A stretch of 64,000 nt of DNA from the NCBI GenBank assembly GCA_032622095.1, contig CP136062.1, positions 142,802,351 to 142,866,350 of the forward strand. Reading direction: 5' to 3'. The notes beneath the pieces were generated by a model. The model was not told the DNA's origin and searched no databases. It worked only from the letters and a program-made list of their open reading frames with translations. Made by a program: the position numbers and the translations under genes. Positions 11,840 through 22,965 of this stretch are shown here, piece after piece. Positions within the stretch are counted from its first letter, which is position 1. Each line of letters begins with the position of its first letter. The DNA is from Siphonodentalium dalli (taxonomy: Eukaryota; Mollusca; Scaphopoda; Gadilida; Siphonodentaliidae).

Positions 11840-11935
11840 ATTATTTCCGGAGATTACTTCCGGTTATACGACCATGGACGCGATAACCAATTATCCCCCT
11901 CCCCGGAATAGGTCGGTATACCAATAAAATACAGC
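11840..11935 (+). repeat. Local repeat copy 1 (TTCCGG block)
   Basis: TTTCCGGAGATTACTTCCGG, then GGACGC, then CCAATTATC, then CCCGGAATAG recurs in the same order at 12450-12600. The second copy carries about 60 extra bases in the middle. Unknown family. Confidence 0.6.
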
Positions 11936-12449
11936 TGCCCCGAATTGCAGAAAACTCCCGAAAAAGAACTTTTATATTGTTATAAAGTGATTTTTTTTAT
12001 AAATTCGGGTAGTTTAGTATTAACTTGATCCTTGTAAATGAATTTAATATATGAATAAATTAATTAACACTTATTTCGAAAACTTCCGGCCGCATGACAT
12101 TCGGAGACAGTTTAATTTGATCGGATTTTCTTATTCCACTAGAAGTACTTCAATGTGACAAGGTATGAATCGATAACACACTGTTCAAATTATTAACGAT
12201 TTAAACCATCGCCGAATAATGCCAAATGTCCAAAAGACTTAGATAAAGAGTGTTAATTTATTCATCCATCATTGTAAAGACCCGTCTGAATACGCTGCCA
12301 CTCGGATGCTTCCGGTCCCACACAATCATCAGTCGCTAATCCCTTCGCAGTTGTATGATGTATCAAGACCACCGACTAGTCGCTAAAACCTAAGAACCAT
12401 CTGGTTTGCGCAATGCATATTCCTATTCCAGGTACACAAACACTGTATA

Positions 12450-12600
12450 TAATGATTTCCGGAAATCACTTCCGGTTCTACGAGCTGCTAAGACAGAGCT
12501 GATCCCTATGAATATTTATAGAAAAAACACACCGCTCGAGGTTCGGATCATCAATGGACGCCATTGCCAATTATCTCCCTTCCCGGAATAGATCGATGCC
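12450..12600 (+). repeat. Local repeat copy 2 (TTCCGG block)
   Basis: Counterpart of 11840-11935. TTTCCGGAAATCACTTCCGG starts the unit and CCCGGAATAGATCG ends it. Between the blocks lies an insertion absent from copy 1. Confidence 0.6.
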
Positions 12601-13930
12601 ATCGGAGGACAATGTGCTCGTTTTGCTATGATAGAAGCCACATTTGATGACTTTGTTATGAGCTCATCATTTTAATGTGTATTATATCGCTCGTTGATGA
12701 GTTTTTGATAGTCAACGGCTGTGATCGCGCTGCGAGCCAGGATTGCGGATCACCAACATGCATTATCACACCAGCTTCGCCTCCTTGTTACCACCAGCAT
12801 CGAGGCAACTTCACACAAAGCGTCTTGGTTTTAGACGTAGCACATAATACACAAGACAACTTGCCGTTCCATTCAGAAAATATCTGTGTTAACATAAATC
12901 TTTAAAATTTATATTTAGAAATCAGGTCAGCGCTCTTTTTCACCCCCATGCATCCTATAGTGTTTATGGTCCACGAATCGTCGAGGATAGTGCTTGTATT
13001 AATTGCCTAAACATGCGAAGTGGCATTTGTCGATAACTGTGCGTGAGCTGCCAAACCACTTACCTCTTTCCATCGATTTGATGGACCATAAGGCTCAATG
13101 GGTGTTTGGCTTTTCGATTAGCACTCAGGCATGTACTTACATTCCAGTGCTACACACCTATAAGATGAGCACAATAGACCGATATTTAAGTCAACTCGCG
13201 CAATTTGTTTCCCTTGAATTTTGTGTGTGCACCTAGTTTTCCACAGAGCTCTTGTGTGAGAATGTGAACGTTGAACATCTAAATGCGTTCAGGTGCACCA
13301 GTGTTTGCAGCATGAATTGTAGACCTACCTAACTGTAATTTCACATGTGATTGTAGAAAGGGCAACTGCCCGATTATAACGTCAGCAAATCGGGTAATAA
13401 ATTCGGATAATCCCTCGTAGCCGCCATAGCCCTAAGGCCCCTAACGCAAATTGAGTCAGACAATCTGTAACACCTAGGGAGAAAAATAGATCGGTTGAGG
13501 TCTTCATAGCGGAAAGGGTAGTTATCCGTGACAAGTGTATCACGCCCCTTTACGACCATTACCCTGCAGAGTACAGCGCGCTCATCTTTGGAGATATATC
13601 ATTAGTCAGATCGAAGGCAACAATTATAATACATATAGCTTATCACCACCATGCGGGTTTCCGATAACCGTATTTATGTTAAGCTATCATCTCTGGGTCG
13701 TCTATCGACGATTCCATCAGAACGAGTCCGTTGTGATCAAGGGGTGGGGGTGGCGAACATACAGGGTGTTGATAACCAATTTATCTCAAAATTAAATCAA
13801 CAAAATATCGAATAAAACGAGGCCTACTTTGGTGTGTAAACTATGTTGTTTCGAGGATGAAATATCACACCCCGCCACCAACGTGAGTTACGTATAATTC
13901 CATGTCGATTTAGTTCGACGAACATTCCGT
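12601..13930. other. Unassigned DNA
   Basis: Frames of 61-86 codons occur on both strands with no recognisable domains. No repeat partner was found within the window. Confidence 0.4.
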
Positions 13931-14340
13931 GTCGAATATGGAATGAACAGGGTGGAGTTTCGGGGGTGCGTTGGCCAATGTTTTCAAAAGCTGGATATGT
14001 CATGCTAATACAATATTATTTTTTGACCAAAATAGGATGAAACTGTTTTGACAATTTGATTTTCCAGTCAGAAATTAGTCTGAAATTTGAAATAGTAAAT
14101 TCTGTTTATCGCGGACTGTCGGTGGTCAATTTTGTGGACTGATATGGCCCATCAGTCGGAAAATGTCGAGCTATAAGGGTGTGACTTTGGACATATCCAA
14201 CAGTTGGAAAGATTAAGGTACCAGTTGGATATTTCCAACTCAAGGGGGTGCGACTTGGGTATTTTGTCCGGTTCAAGGGGGTGAAGTTTAAAATCCAAAT
14301 GTGGACACCCCTTTCCCAAACGGAGACACTCTAGCAACTT
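13931..14340. repeat. Relic related to the hAT-like element at 39.3 kb
   Basis: The right end, GTGGACACCCC then CGGAGACACTCTAGCAACTT then CCCTG, matches the right end of the 39277-40438 element (GTGGACACCCCCC then CGGAGACCCTCTAGCCACAT then CCCTG). The interior shares TTGGAAATTTCCAAC-type inverted motifs and G runs. A possible left end CAGGG lies near 13939. No convincing target duplication remains. Confidence 0.6.
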
Positions 14341-14717
14341 CCCTGTTAGTCTTCATCATACCATCAATCGCTGACAGATTATAAATAGCCGTCTGTGGAT
14401 ATCATGGTTATGGCAGCAGTAAGTCTGTTTAAGTAATTGGCCTCAGCTTTTTAAAGATATTGGATTGATTCGTAACATGTAAAATTCGACCCTTGATTTG
14501 CCGATCATTCCGTTATAACATCGATTTAGACTGTCTGGAAGAATAAAGGTCAAGAGAGAACATGTTTTATCAAACACGGCAAACAAAAATGATTGTCGTC
14601 ACAAACCATAGTCTGTCCCACTGACATTGGGGTCAAGGACACTTCCATTCATAGTGTTTCACAAAGTCCTCGACCGGAGACTGAGTGGATCAGGAACAAA
14701 TGATTTCACCCAGGTAC
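14341..14717. other. Unassigned DNA with a dispersed motif
   Basis: At about 14442-14470, CTCAGCTTTTTAAAGATATT and the bases after it resemble the terminal motif of the foldback element at 53.75-54.56 kb. Otherwise nothing recognised. Confidence 0.4.
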
Positions 14718-15248
14718 AGTCAAAAGAAGTGGTATATTAAGCGCGCTATTTTCGCGCCCAATATCGCAATAATATTGCAAGTGGAAACGCTTATAAGCGT
14801 ACCGCTTTCGATATTATTGCAATATTTTGCGCTTAATATCGCAATATTTCGCGCTTAATATTGCGATATCGCGCACTTAATATTGTGATATCTTGCGCTC
14901 AAAATTGTGAAATTTAAAGCAAATTATTGCTTCTTCTATATTGTTTGGCATAAATAGAGACAGTGTTTTAGATTTGTATATAATTATAGTTGTAAATGCT
15001 ATATGTACACTATATGTACACTATATGCACAGAATTTATCTAATATAAATATAACACTATCGGGTCTGCAATGTTGTCGTGATCAATATTGCGACAGTAT
15101 GCGCTTATATCGCAATATTCTGCGCTCAATATCGCAATAATAAGCGCTACAGATGTTTTGGTATTCCGCTATAATCGCGCCTTTTTCGAAATTAAGCGCG
15201 CTCAATATCGCAATAAAGGCGCGCCTCAATATACCACTTCTTCTGATT
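14718..15248. mobile_element. MITE with GGTAC target duplication
   Basis: The left terminus AGTCAAAAGAAGTGGTATAT (from 14718) and the right terminus (ending 15248, inverse AATCAGAAGAAGTGGTATAT) form a TIR with two mismatches. GGTAC flanks both sides (14713-14717 and 15249-15253) as a 5-bp target duplication. The interior is built from many variants of a short self-complementary motif around AATATTGCGATATT and GCGCTTAAT, so the whole element is a mosaic of small palindromes. No transposase frame. The superfamily is not assigned. Confidence 0.88.
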
Positions 15249-15532
15249 GGTACTGTATATACCTCCCGTAAAAGTAACATCACTCACCAAGTCAGTACAC
15301 GTATACCACTCGTCTTCTCGAGTTTAAACCCCGATGTTTAAGGTCGAAGTTGAAATGGTCAATTTGCTATAATTCTGCCACACTAGCGATCCTTGGTATA
15401 TGCCTTGGATTGGATTGGAGGCAAATATCTTATCGTGGTTAAATTAAAATCTCCCCAATAATAATAGGAATAAGACTCTTCTTTCATTCGGTTTGGACTT
15501 GGATATTGGACTGACTCGAGACATGGTTAATG

Positions 15533-15907
15533 TTACTGTTCACACAAGCTAATCGGACGTTCACATTGGTTCGTCGTATTCGGGCGTTTGTAGACTGGTT
15601 TCTCTGTCGGTTTTTCATAATATTTTAATACCATTTTGACTTCCATTAGGATTGCAGCAGATTCTTTTCTCCAGGTATACGGAAAGCGCATTTGCGCACG
15701 AAATTCAACAATGCGATTTGTTTTAACATTTTCATAATGATATATTACTGCAAAACCAGCTTCAACGATGTGGTTTACACGGAAGATAACGAATCTGGCC
15801 AATAGAGCATGAAATTGCAGCGACATGTTTCGGTTGGTATCACTGATCTTCATGAGATGTTTTGCAATCTCACGGTTATCAGTTACGATTACAGTCACTA
15901 TCACCAA
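15533..15907 (-). other. Unrecognised open frame, 124 codons
   Basis: This is one of the longest open frames outside obvious repeats. It opens at a TTG rather than ATG; the first internal ATG is about 18 codons in. The product would be basic and mixed in composition, ending in a Lys/Pro-rich stretch. I recognise no domain, signal peptide or membrane segment, and clear flanking splice sites were not identified. It could be an exon or chance. Confidence 0.15.
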
Positions 15908-16113
15908 GTTATGCGCAACTGTAACCGCGAAGCCCTAACCGCCACTAACAAATAGGGTTTCAATTTCTTTGGTTTATGCCAAAATCTTCTTTGAAATATA
16001 CAGGCAACAAGGTTTGTTGTATCATGCAGCCATCACATATGATGAAACTATCGACAAATACAGGTAACTTCGATTGACCGAATAGAATAGAAAATTATTG
16101 TGTACTTAAATGT

Positions 16114-16497
16114 ACTCAATCCATTTCGATGGTCCCCATATCATCAGATTCCAACAACAACAATTTTTTTTTTAAATGCCGCTTCAGTTATCAGAATCGA
16201 TTAATTTCCCAAGATATAATTCTAACCACAGTCAACTATAGTATAAAATTGCCCAAAACCCGTTATTTATCAACATTTTGTTTACCGAAATTTTGCCGGT
16301 TTGTCAAATATCTGACACCAAAAAGCCACTTGATTTTAGAGTTATCCATCTTCATCCACAATTTTAAAAGTCGGTATCTGATCACTCTGAGCTTTGATGG
16401 GTGGGTTCCTCGACTCAAATCAAATATTTTTTACCCCCGAAGCCAAGGAAATAGTAATTTGGGAGCGTTAATTCGGATTATGCATCTTTAATGTGAC
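16114..16497 (+). repeat. Dispersed repeat, family R1 copy 2 (plus)
   Basis: Inverted partner of 2544-3002, about 13 kb away. The internal poly-T and CAACAACAACAA run vary between copies. It is preceded by AATAGAATAGAAAATTATTG, similar to a segment near 56235, which may be part of the element's end. Confidence 0.85.
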
Positions 16498-17162
16498 ACA
16501 TAGTGCCAAGTGAAAATCTCACTGCGTACGAATTATTGAATATTCCTATAATAACATGGCAATTTCGATCAGAAATAGTATCTTGTTTATGCGTATACGA
16601 TCCAGATCCTCCACCCATTTTGATGTAAAACAACAACAATCACCACAAGATGCGTACATTATAGTGCACGAGTATCAAACGGAGGTTAATAACCGAAGAT
16701 AAACGTGGCTGGGAAATTGACAAAAAGCATGCTACAGTTTTCCGTCGCAATACAATTACATAACAAATTTACAGTCGTTTACGAGTCGGCACTGCTTGTC
16801 CATTCGATAACATTGTATGCTGCAAATTGTTTACAATGTATACGTTGTCGATTGTGAGTGTTTTGCGTTTGATTTATATAGAATATATTTTTATTTGTGA
16901 TATTCGTATAAGATCGTTGTTGGTGGTCTTTGTAAAAACCGTCAGTACATCGGCCCGGGCCCGGTGAGTTCCTTTGATAATCGAATAAAGGAACTGATTG
17001 TGCGATGGATTAAAGGGGAGAAGCCCATTAGAGAGATAACCCTTTCTGTTTGCTCCGTGGCAAGGAAAAAAGAACTCTCGCATTACGATTATCATCTCGT
17101 ACGTTTCGTTCAAAGTACATTCTCATTAAGAACTTCTCGGTTGAACAATCTTTCCTAAGATT
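16498..17162. other. Unassigned DNA
   Basis: Nothing recognised. Frames of 64-79 codons on opposite strands overlap each other and lack domains. Confidence 0.4.
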
Positions 17163-17365
17163 CGCGAATGAACCCGCTCGCCTCCTGGCGTGCATATGTT
17201 AATTAGCGAGTTTGTGTAACAGATGGGTATGTGTTGTCATGCATGCGTGACAATGTTAGCGAAATTCTTCTTACTTCTGTGGAGGGTGCTATTTGAAACA
17301 CGATTATATTCCATTTAACACAGACATCATTATCCAGATTCTATACCGTCCATTAACATGATTAA
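17163..17365 (+). repeat. Local duplication copy 1
   Basis: The block containing CTCGCCTCCTGGCGTGCATA then TGTTAATT recurs at about 17640-17840 at roughly 70-75 percent identity. Shared order: GAACCC, CGCCTCCTGG, GTGCATATGTT, GTGACA-like, GGGTGCT, and CCATTYAACACA. It is an old duplication about 480 bases apart. Confidence 0.7.
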
Positions 17366-17639
17366 GATTTCCATGTCCTGCTGCTTTTTTATGTGAGGTG
17401 GTGCTAGAGATTCTGGTCCGATGTTGGGAGAACAAACTGATGCACCGACACACAAGAGTTTCATTCTACTACAAAGAATATATATGAAGCAGTAAACCAA
17501 TGATATATTAATATTAGCTTTCTGTTATTGTGAAAAGGTCTCATTTGCAACTATAGTCTATATTACAATTTACTTTTTAGAGATTTTTGTCAGCTCAAAA
17601 ACATGCCAAATAACACAATCTGCTAGATATCTCGCGTTA

Positions 17640-17840
17640 TACGACCGAACCCTCTCGCCTCCTGGAGTGCATATGTTCATTTGTGAATTTGCAAAGGTTA
17701 TAGTGTTTAGTCATGAATGACAGTGTTGGTAAAATGCTTCATATTCCGAAGTGGGTGCTGTTCGAAATACACGGTATAGCCCATTCAACACATATATCGC
17801 ATTCCAGATTCCAAGACTCTTGACCTTTCGCATAATGAAC
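17640..17840 (+). repeat. Local duplication copy 2
   Basis: Counterpart of 17163-17365. A 95-codon frame beginning here has no recognisable domain and begins inside the repeat. Confidence 0.7.
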
Positions 17841-18496
17841 CACGACATAATTATTACGAATAGGGTACTACGTCACTATAATTTGTGTTCTTTCTATTCG
17901 TTGTCGTTTTTCCATATTCGTTGTTACGATTACGACTTCGGAATTTCAACAAAACTCACAAATACATCATATAGTAATAAGATCGCGATTGTTTCTCAGC
18001 TCCTCGGTGTTAAAGATGATTACGTCCTTAAATTGTGATCGCCATTGCCCTTAAGTTTTACATATTAGTGGTAATCAAATCGTTCTTATCAGTATGACCT
18101 GATAACAACATAATTACTGCGAGCGGCAAGCACGATTATGCCACAAACGCGGTTACGGGTAGTCATCAATTCTGCGAAAAGGTTTTTGGACTATAAATAG
18201 ATAATTAGTTATTGGTAATTGTTATACATGTATGTCGATATCATTAAGCTAATGGTGTCTAACACCTTCTATACTTTCCTACGGACTTTCTGTGGCACAG
18301 GGATGAATAACTCATAGAACTTAGAAATGTCGGGTACCGATATTCTTCAGCATGGAACAATAAAGAGCCTTATATGTTAGTCTGTTGTTACCATGTATTT
18401 TGTACTAAACGGAAACAAGAATACCTCAACATTAGTCGTACCCCACTTATTAGCGATATGAATTCAGATTTTTGATTTCTTATTAACTTTCTTTTT
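17841..18496. other. Unassigned DNA
   Basis: Nothing recognised. Confidence 0.4.
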
Positions 18497-18717
18497 TTCC
18501 GTCATCACCATCACCATATTCATCATCGTCATCATCATTTCCATCTCCATCAAGTCATTTACACCACCATCATCGTCGTCGCTTGACCTTCATCGTCATC
18601 ATCATAAATCATTATCACCATATTATTATCTTTGTCCTCTTTTCTACCATCGTCGTTGTAACCATCGATCATAGTCGTCGTAATCAATATCATAGCAGCG
18701 GGTCGTCGTTATATTAT

Positions 18718-18754
<37 letters not shown>
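18497..18754. repeat. ATC-rich and (AAT)n microsatellites
   Basis: An imperfect (ATC/CAT)n tract (about 18497-18700) is followed by a clean (AAT)n run (about 18711-18752). The (AAT)n run abuts the inverted arm starting at 18755. Confidence 0.9.
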
Positions 18755-18928
18755 CGTGAATGAGTAATAAGTTATTGAGTTTAAATTTATCTACACCTTT
18801 CTTATATTTCAACGTCTGAAAATGTAGATTTAGAACAAGCAATCAGTACTTGCCAAACGAAACAGTCGATGGTCAAGCACTGTTGAAGCTGATAACACTT
18901 GTTTGTACCCTATGCGACGATAACAACA
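18755..18928 (+). repeat. Inverted arm, left copy
   Basis: The reverse complement of 19800-19967 matches this segment at about 93 percent, from GTGAATGAGTAATAAGTTAT to ACGATAACAA. In both copies the arm ends by running into a different LINE coding fragment. See 18843-19215 and 19677-19871. Confidence 0.9.
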
Positions 18929-19215
18929 CGTGTCTGCTCATAGATGTTTCGATCCCAAGTGACTATAATGTCATCCAGAAAGAAACAGAAAAGGTTAGGA
19001 AGTATATTGACCTACCAATAGAGGTGAGTCGTATGTGGCAAATGAAAACTTCCATCATACCTATAGTGATTGGTGCAACTGGGGCAGTGAGCAAAAATAT
19101 TAGCAAATGGCTAGCCCTACTTCCTACCCCCATAGATGTTGCTCACCTACAGAAAACTGCACTTTTTGGCACTGCCAGAATACTACGCAAAGTAACATCA
19201 ATGCATACTGTCTAA
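18843..19215 (+). pseudogene. Non-LTR retrotransposon ORF2 C-terminal fragment
   Basis: The open frame has no ATG start (TTG at 18850). It encodes a module I recognise from the C-terminal region of animal LINE reverse-transcriptase polyproteins. The order is CLLIDVSIPSDYNVIQKE, then a KYxDLPIEVSRMW segment, then IPIVIGATGAVSK, then LQKTALFGTARILRKV at the end. The RT catalytic domain itself is absent, so it is a truncated relic. The frame stays open for about 120 codons, which suggests moderate age. The first 26 codons come from the inverted arm shared with 19800-19967. Exact clade not assigned. Confidence 0.82.
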
Positions 19216-19270
19216 TGAGTATTGCTACGGCTGTGGCTCAGCCGCCAATACACCATTTATACACCTCCAA

Positions 19271-19476
19271 GATTGATTGATTGATTGATTGGGGTTTATT
19301 GTCGCTTTAGCCACTAAGGCCATATCACGACATTGCCAGTTTTAGTGGTGGAGGAAATCCGCACACTAGCGACTAATCTAACAGTGATTTCAATGGCTGA
19401 TAAACCCGTCAACCATGTGCGGAGGGCGAAACGGCTTGGAGTTGTACCCCTAACCGATTGGGCCACCGACGCCCCT
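19271..19476 (-). mobile_element. tRNA-derived SINE, internally deleted
   Basis: On the minus strand the element starts GGGGCGTCGGTGGCCCAATC then GGTTAGGGG (A-box head). It ends in (CAAT)n, seen on the plus strand as (GATT)n at 19271-19292. Flanks carry the duplication ACACCTCCA (19261-19269 and 19477-19485). Compared with the SINE at 20651-20974, about 110 bases are missing between GTGCG and GAGGGCG, including the B-box. Retrotransposition is supported by the target duplication and tail. Confidence 0.92.
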
Positions 19477-19501
19477 ACACCTCCAGGAGAGTGACCTTCT
19501 G

Positions 19502-19604
19502 GAATAAAAAAAAAATAACAATAATAATCATCATCATCATCACCATCATCATCATCTATATCAACCTCATTATCACAGTCATCATCATTATCATCATAAT
19601 CAAG
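19502..19604. repeat. AAT/ATC microsatellite
   Basis: An A run then (AAT)n then (CATCAT)n tract. A 99-codon minus-strand frame (19314-19613) across it and the SINE gives Asp-rich simple sequence and is not a gene. Confidence 0.9.
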
Positions 19605-19676
19605 TAGTCTCAATTACCCGATTAATAATTCGGATAAAAACACTTAATCTGCGCAACGCAACAAAATCTGTCATGC

Positions 19677-19871
19677 TCAATATATTATTCGTACAATTGT
19701 ATTCGATCTATGCAAATCTATCCTTGGCAAATATCGTTTTCGTAATTCGCAAAAAATCTTGCATTCAAGCAGATAATGAAATTCATCACCAATTAATTTT
19801 GTTATCGTGGCATAGTGTACAAGCGTTATCAGCTTCAGCAGTGCTTGACCATCGACTGTTTCGTTTGGCAA
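19677..19871 (-). pseudogene. Non-LTR retrotransposon C-terminal fragment, second type
   Basis: The minus-strand frame (64 codons) begins within the shared inverted arm. It then reads IGDEFHYLLECKIFCELRKR followed by YLP. This is the cysteine/histidine-type motif near the end of CR1/L2/Jockey-like LINE ORF2 proteins (usually xDEFHxLxxCPxFxxxRxxYxP). It is a short relic. It is a different module from the one at 18843-19215 although both follow the same arm. Confidence 0.75.
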
Positions 19872-19967
19872 GTACTGATTGCTTGTTTTAAATCTATATT
19901 TTCAGACGTTGAAATATAAGAAAGGTGTAGATGAATTTAAACTCAATAACTTATTACCCATTCACCT
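19800..19967 (-). repeat. Inverted arm, right copy
   Basis: Inverse of 18755-18928. The two arms, about 870 bases apart, bracket the SINE at 19271-19476 and face each other, so the region can fold into a 170-bp stem. Confidence 0.9.
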
Positions 19968-20339
19968 CGCGCGCTCTGGCAGGTGCCTAGTCCAGTGCCT
20001 ACTACTGTGGAAAAATTTAAAATTATATTTAACATATTTATATTTTATATGTCTAATTATATATGAGCATGTGGACATTGAACTTGCAGTATAAAATTTT
20101 AATATTATCTTACAAATTTAATAAAAGAGTTCACTTATGGAAAAAGTTCGATGATCTAAACGACATATCACACTGTCCATTTGCACCATTAAAATATTTG
20201 AATGTTGTGCTAAACTGACAAATTCTAATCAAGACGAAATATTTAAAAATAATTCTAGTCATAACGACTTGATTTAATCGTGAACAAATGGATAAAAGAA
20301 GATGTAACCACATGTCATGACCGGACATATTATTGAAAG
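19968..20339. other. Unassigned AT-rich DNA
   Basis: Nothing recognised apart from AT-rich text. Confidence 0.4.
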
Positions 20340-20513
20340 AATCAATAACAATATCTTTAATTTTAGGGTGGCGACAAGAAGACGACCTGATAGGTCATGT
20401 CGCCTCCACATGACTTGTCTAATTTGTGTTGTCTTTACGCTTTATGTAATATATATGTTATGAATGGTCATGGAATAAATTATTCTGATTTTGATTCTGA
20501 TTCTGAAAGCAGT
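20340..20513 (+). mobile_element. LINE 3' end with (TTCTGA)n tail
   Basis: It reads CTTTACGCTTTATGTAATAT, then GAATGGTCATGGAATAAATT, then ATTCTGATTTTGATTCTGAT with more repeats. This is the usual 3' end of CR1/L2-type non-LTR elements, with an AATAAA-like signal and a short tandem tail. The coding part is missing (5' truncated), as is typical. Confidence 0.75.
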
Positions 20514-20650
20514 TGGGAACATGATATTTAATCAGAGTACATATACAGTATGTATATCGATCCCAAATAACATCCTTTGATATTAACCGACAACTGTCAA
20601 ATGAACGCTCTTTATCATATGTTATTCTGACAAAATGTATCAATATTCAA

Positions 20651-20974
20651 TTGATTGATTGATTGATTGATTGGGTTTAACATCGCTTTTAGCAACTAAG
20701 GCCATATAAAGACATTGCCAGTTTTAATGGTGGAGGAAATATGCACACTTACAGCCAATCTAACAGTGCTTTCAATGGTTGATAAACTCGTTGACCATGT
20801 GCGACAAACCATGCACCGTCCATCGGCGAGTAATTGGCAAGTCCACCAGATAACGATTTCGAGTTACAGAGTGCACGATGGAAACATGTGGATTTGACCC
20901 CTTATCACCAGCGCTGGAGGGCGAAACGGCTTGGAGTTGTACCCCTAACCGATTGAACCACCGAGGCCCCCTAC
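20651..20974 (-). mobile_element. Full-length tRNA-derived SINE
   Basis: On the minus strand the head is GGCCTCGGTGGTTCAATCGG then TTAGGGG (A-box). The B-box is GGGTCAAATCC near 20890-20900. A conserved central part follows, and the element ends in a (CAAT)n tail (plus strand 20651-20672). A 10-bp target duplication CAATATTCAA flanks it (20641-20650 and 20975-20984). It shares its body with the deleted copy at 19271-19476 and more distantly with relics at 27550-27755 and 51180-51492. Confidence 0.95.
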
Positions 20975-20984
20975 CAATATTCAA

Positions 20985-21350
20985 GACCGGGTAAACTGAC
21001 TCTTTAAAGTCGATAACTGATCATCACAACCCCCCCCCCCCAAACACCTCAACACCCACACACAAAAACAGTCGTATTCGTTCGATCTGATTAATTTCTG
21101 GCATATAACACGTATAGACGATAGGTTTCGATGCCAAATCGAATCGGACATCATTAATTGAAACCATAAACGCTCTTTGTCACTTGTGATCTTTTTGAGA
21201 GCGCCCCATCGAAATTGAAAAACACGTGTACAATTGACTCGTTTGAAAGTCTTTATCTATGCACCAAACGCTCTCACGAACTGACGTATAGATTCGATCT
21301 TGTCTGGTATATAACACGAACAAATTGAAGTTTTACTTTGTCAAATCGCA
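20985..21350. repeat. C run and degenerate local repeats
   Basis: A C homopolymer (21030-21041) is followed by two similar blocks. One is TTCGATCTGATTAATTTCTG then GCATATAACACG, near 21080. The other is ATTCGATCTTGTCTGGTATA then TAACACG, near 21290. ACGCTCTTTGTC near 21174 belongs to the motif noted in the findings. Confidence 0.45.
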
Positions 21351-22370
21351 TCTTTAATAAAAACAAACTTCTCGGGCATTCCCTTTGTAAAAGAATTTCT
21401 CATCAAACAGTAAACGTGTTCATGTCGTCGACACGATAGTCAGACATGAAGACAAAAGAGAAACCGGGTGATGATCGATGTGTCTGATTGTTTAAATTAA
21501 TGGCAATCGATTAATTTAATCGTAGAAGAAAGTACAACGCCCCCGACCAAAATCGACAGTAGCACGTTAGATCAGAGAGAACCTAAATATGGTTTACTGT
21601 CCGGGGTGAGACGGTATGATGCTGGGTTCAGTTCAACGTTTCCTCCAGTTCCCGTGAGCTTAACGAGTGCCACCTCACTAAGTTGAGATGTGTGATCAAT
21701 TATGTATAGGATATTCTCCGAGTTGTCCAAATAATTCAACGAGGCGAAGCCGATATGTTTTCGAATGGTCGAAAGCGAGGGGAATATCTGTTTTAAATCA
21801 CAGCTATGCATGGCAGTGTTTAAATCCAAATACCACTAGATGTCTGGGGGAATAAGCTCGATCATAGTGGAGAGAACGTGTGTATTTCGCATCTTTCGTT
21901 GTGCATGCATGTTCAGGAATCCACTGCGTGCATTTCGCGATGAAGATATATTGTAAGCCCATTAAACAATTAGACAACGCTATCACTTTGCTTGGCATAG
22001 CGATGACCGAGTTCCCTGTCATTTGTTCAAGCCATTATACTGAGATAACGGAACGATGATATATGCGTGTACCGATAATATAATGTCACGTGGAAGGTCA
22101 GATCACATTGAGTAGCCAACATGTGGAGTCATAAACCAAACATATGTACAATTGGGAGATATAAAGGACACATTCGGGGACAATTCCATCTTACATAACG
22201 TCGTGTGGTGAGCAAAGTTATATTAAATGCTAAATATTTGTCAACGTTCATTAATTTTGTAAGATAATTATAACAATTTATTGATGTTGGCAATCAAAAT
22301 AGTTTGAAAAATTCCTGATAAACTAATACACAGATTTTTCGTATAGTATACCAGGAAAACCAAAGTCATT
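21351..22370. other. Unassigned DNA
   Basis: Minus-strand frames of 72-85 codons (21572-22022) have no recognised domain. Nothing else was identified. Confidence 0.4.
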
Positions 22371-22620
22371 CAGAGGCAATGTCATGGCGATGGGGGTGTG
22401 TGTTGTGTCTCACCCCACCCAATGACCGATCGTCTCGTTTTTCAACAGTCTGATATTTCCCCATTTTCGGCATATTTATGTTCAGGCTGATGTCGCCATC
22501 ATTTGGGCAATCCATTCAGCCATAGGACTGTTATTAGGTTGAACATTGCTACATTTTTTTAATTTGTGGTAATAGTTGGACATTTTTGGCCCGGGGGGGG
22601 GGGGGGTGCATGAAATGAAA
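22371..22620. repeat. G-run-rich relic (hAT-like interior)
   Basis: It carries a GGGGGTGTGTG-type stretch, a CACCCC block and a G homopolymer (about 22593-22606). The text resembles the interior of 39277-40438. The relation is by composition and short blocks only. Confidence 0.35.
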
Positions 22621-22844
22621 TTTGTATGGTTCAAATGTGTAGTAGTTTAACATTATAAGTTGGACACCACTAACAAATCTTTCGGTTTCACCCATGACCC
22701 AACAGGGCTGGTTTAGCTGTAATTACTCCATATCGTCGAATCAAATACATGACATGTGCGAACCGCAATCGACAGTGAAAACCTGATAATTAAGATACCG
22801 AGCAATTGATGGGAACAGGCTGAACATAAATAATATAAGTCGAC

Positions 22845-22965
22845 AGTCCAACATAACCAGGTTTAGTGTGTCGATCCTGAAATGACGAATACGTCTTTGT
22901 TAAATTTTTATACAATCAACTTGGGTTACTGTGGTATTGTAATGGAGGTGCACTTTGCGGTAAAG
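22845..22965 (+). repeat. Dispersed repeat, family R2 copy 1
   Basis: GTCCAACATAACCAGGTTTA and ATGACGAATACGTCTTT recur at 30255-30320. Further blocks (ATACAATCA, TATGGTATTGT, ATGGAG, GCACTT) recur in the same order up to 30470. Copy 2 contains about 90 extra bases. Unknown class. Confidence 0.7.

Noticed and set aside
19314-19613. Asp-rich 99-codon frame
   Set aside because: Encoded by a SINE and an ATC/AAT microsatellite.
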